Position numbers and translations under genes: made by a program. This document shows, in pieces, positions 61,491 through 64,000 of a stretch of DNA of 64,000 bases (positions are counted from its first letter, which is position 1; every line of letters begins with the position of its first letter). The notes beneath the pieces are model-generated. The model had not been told where the DNA came from. It saw only the letters and a list, made by a program, of their open reading frames with translations, and did no database searches. Origin of the DNA: Lineus longissimus. Lineage: Eukaryota > Nemertea > Pilidiophora > Heteronemertea > Lineidae. The stretch covers positions 11,906,001-11,970,000 of the forward strand of contig NC_088321.1 in NCBI RefSeq assembly GCF_910592395.1. Direction: 5' to 3'.

Positions 61491-62423
61491 TAATGACAAG
61501 TTCCGGTTGTGTTGATGCACAAGTGACTGCACTATTCATCGAATGTGATGATATATAAGATCGGCTATTATTGATCAATTTAGCATTTGGTGCGCCATTT
61601 TGCCTTGGCAGTTCGGAAATGCTCAAGAACATTAGGACATTACTAAAGATGATACAAATGGTGCCACTTATTAATGAGGGTCGAAGGCAGTACTAACGGA
61701 ACTTTGTGAAACGGACATTGCATTGAATGATTTTCAGAAAACGTGGGAGAATATTTGCAGTAAAAAAGGAGGTGTAAATCGCGTCCAAGATTTATCCCTG
61801 TTCATGTGAGCGGTAACAAATCAGATCACGGTTCTTATAGAAGTAAACTTTGTTCAGTTTCGTGTACTCTATAGTTTCACTGATCTAAAACTGGTTCATT
61901 ATATCGACAAGGAAATCAAAGCAGAGGCCAATCCAGCACGAGGCGTCATTACCATAGGACAATGTGCTGTCAACAACCTCTTGTCTATCGAAATTGAACA
62001 TGTTGATTGGTATCAAACGCCCTTTTCTCATGATATCCAGCGTGAAATCGACTATATATGCAGAACCGGTCTTAGATCAATGAAACTAGAGTCGTGCATG
62101 TATTGTTAATTCTGTACACGATTCTTGTAGAATACAATTATCAAGTAAGAAAAAAAGATATCAGAAAGAATCTTTGAAGAATCTTATAAAGCATGTACAT
62201 GCACATGAACCAACTGAATAAACCTTTAAGAAACTTTCCAGGATTCTCGATCAGGGATGGCGTTCAGAGGAGTCGATGGTAATAGTGCGAGCTATTAAAT
62301 GTGTACAACATTAAACTGGACATGTATGCGTACAGATGGTACATGTACATGCACGGTACAAATCATATACAAGTAAAAATGGCTGGCGAACTTTGTTAAC
62401 CTAACCTCTTTATTTTCCTTAAG

Positions 62424-63359
62424 AAGTTTACATCATTCTCTTATCACCTTAGTCACAAACTTGCAATAAGTTCTGCTGTGCATTTTCAAAACTTTTATCA
62501 TCATAAGCAAAGTGACTTGATTGTCTTAACCGATTTCTCAGGAAATGAAACTTCAATAAGAACACTAAAGCTATATACGGACTCTGGCAAGCTTGGATGG
62601 GCACAGGCAAGCTACGAAGGCATAATTAAAATTGTCAGTCAATATAAACAGTTCCTCATTGCTAGTCCAATGACCCGCCTCTACGAAATGTTCATCATCG
62701 TTGGATTGGACGGCCAGTTGCGAGGAAGGCTAAAGTTCCAACACCTGAATAAAATCCAATTTAGCCTATCCAAGTACATGGACGTTTCATTTCTTCTTTT
62801 GAGTGATGCAGATTGGGGCTTTATCACACTTTTCTATTTGGAAGGTTACCTTTTGAAGTATTGTCCCGAATGCAGATCCAACATGTCCAATGGCTCATTA
62901 ACCGTAATTCTTACATGCAGAAAGAAACTTGTGCCAACCTTTAAATATTCTGCGTACACAAATTCTGGATTATATGCATTTTGTTCAGAAATTATCAGTA
63001 AAGGATCTCTTGTCAATTGTTTTAATGCGAAGTCAAAACGCCCTAGCCATGCTATATTTTCTGTTCAAAAAACAGTTAAAACCACATTCTTCTTCATTAG
63101 CGACGTCTACCATCGACTATTGATAGGAACTACTGATAACGAGGTCATGTTTATGAGTTGGCCGAAGGGAAACGGAGGTTCTTACCATCAATTAAAACAA
63201 GACGACTTCGTCAAATTCAGTGGGGGTAGTCAGTTCGTTTTGTTAAATAATGGTGATCTTGTTCAGTTTTTGACGGATGGTGGTGCACAAGGAAGGAGAA
63301 TTCTGACAATGTTGAAGGTGTACTCCCCGAGAGCAGGATGTGAAACGATCAAAGTGTGA
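62424..63359 (+). CDS. Exon 2, propeller-like variable extracellular region (U7 gene)
   Basis: Intact 311 codons. A TAA lies in the same frame shortly upstream of the acceptor (near 62396), which is harmless only if that DNA is intron, confirming the exon start. It is PEC type up to residue 187, then switches to the U2/U5-type EIISKGS sequence. Private changes include His26, Thr52, Ser72, Ser81, Tyr138, Leu144, and a swapped Phe-Val at 262-263. Confidence 0.75.
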   Translation, partial: KFTSFSYHLSHKLAISSAVHFQNFYHHKQSDLIVLTDFSGNETSIRTLKLYTDSGKLGWAQASYEGIIKIVSQYKQFLIASPMTRLYEMFIIVGLDGQLRGRLKFQHLNKIQFSLSKYMDVSFLLLSDADWGFITLFYLEGYLLKYCPECRSNMSNGSLTVILTCRKKLVPTFKYSAYTNSGLYAFCSEIISKGSLVNCFNAKSKRPSHAIFSVQKTVKTTFFFISDVYHRLLIGTTDNEVMFMSWPKGNGGSYHQLKQDDFVKFSGGSQFVLLNNGDLVQFLTDGGAQGRRILTMLKVYSPRAGCETIKV

Positions 63360-63610
63360 CTCAGTCGAGCTGCATACGGTTCTCATCATTACCTCCGAAG
63401 TTTCTTTAGTAACGAAAAATATCTTTATTCTGCCATGGAGCATAATCCACTATTGCCGTTAGGTGGCGCATACAAATGATATATGTACCAGATGTAACAG
63501 AATAGGTAAGCAATTCAAGTTATTTTAAATAGGGACTTTACGAGCTCGGGGTCAGTTAACATGGTAAAGGGCAATGGGTTGTGTTTGATCCTGCGAACTC
63601 TTTTCAAGCA

Positions 63611-64000
63611 AACATAAAGTTTACACTCAATATGTACAATGGGTCTTCTTTAAGGCGGACGGCTGCTGCTGATTTCTTCAAACTGAACGAAGAAAAACTG
63701 GTAAATGGCAATGTCAACGCAGGTCGAATGACGAGATTATATTTAGATTCTTCAGAAACATTTGGTTACGATATTAACTGTGGCTAAAGGTATCGGTTTG
63801 CTGAAGAAAAATACGTGCTTACCTGGAGAGAAAGTGACTATACAAAAGAAATATTAAAAAAATATTTGTTAATTTTGAGGGGCCGAAATGTCCGCTTTTA
63901 TTTATTTTTGCCCGATTGTACTCCTCCAACACTGTAATGGTGAGAAAGGTTTCTGCTCTGATGCCCGATATACACGTCCCCATTTCAACGTACGGAAAAT
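63611..64000 (+). repeat. Partial unit U8 (cut by window end)
   Basis: Starts like positions 1-390 of the window and runs off the end before the 52-codon ORF would begin, so the array continues to the right. Position 1 likewise lies inside a unit, so it continues to the left. Confidence 0.9.

Larger units (their letters stand above)
54183..63610 (+). repeat. Tandem array unit U7 (9.4 kb)
   Basis: Complete unit with an intact gene (58806-59111, 62424-63359). The 162-bp site is empty and the 156-bp repeat is single copy. Exon 1 matches U3. Exon 2 is a mosaic of the U1/U3 type followed by the U2/U5 type. Confidence 0.95.

Overview
The window is eukaryotic, most likely from a marine invertebrate bilaterian (mollusc, brachiopod or cephalochordate; not resolved). 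The genes are split by introns, one exon carries a PAN/apple-type cysteine pattern seen in animal secreted proteins, non-coding DNA is abundant with inverted-repeat mobile elements, and there are no bacterial operons, rRNA or tRNA genes. G+C is roughly 40% by eye.

The whole 64 kb is one head-to-tail tandem array. I number units from the conserved sequence that also opens the window: U1 1-10292, U2 10293-19916, U3 19917-29212, U4 29213-34021, U5 34022-44775, U6 44776-54182, U7 54183-63610, and the start of U8 at 63611-64000. Periods are 10.3, 9.6, 9.3, 4.8, 10.8, 9.4 and 9.4 kb. U4 is short because about 5 kb is deleted. U5 is long because it carries a 970-bp foldback transposon.

Each complete unit reads left to right: a 3' flank of the preceding gene with a candidate AATAAA; a conserved 52-codon ORF starting with a signal peptide; an optional 162-bp MITE-like insert; a decayed fragment resembling the C-terminal tail of a reverse-transcriptase/GIY-YIG element; a G-tract; about 3 kb without a convincing gene; CTCF-like motifs; exon 1 (102 codons: signal peptide plus PAN/apple domain, ending at a phase-0 GTAAGG donor); an intron of about 3.3-4.3 kb containing a 700-bp AAACTAGG-type inverted repeat; and exon 2 (311 codons plus TGA, after a strong phase-0 acceptor). 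The predicted product is a secreted protein of about 413 residues. Exon 2 has beta-strand-rich repeats of about 50 residues, suggestive of a six-bladed propeller, and I do not recognise its family.

U1, U2, U5, U6 and U7 have intact gene models. U3 has a one-base frameshift in exon 2. U4 has an intact exon 2 but no exon 1. Exon 1 is almost invariant between copies, while exon 2 residues about 138-210 differ strongly and in mosaic fashion, including gain and loss of cysteines and an N-glycosylation sequon. This pattern fits a diversifying multigene family reshuffled by gene conversion. What the proteins do (immune, allorecognition, gamete or other secreted role) cannot be told from sequence.
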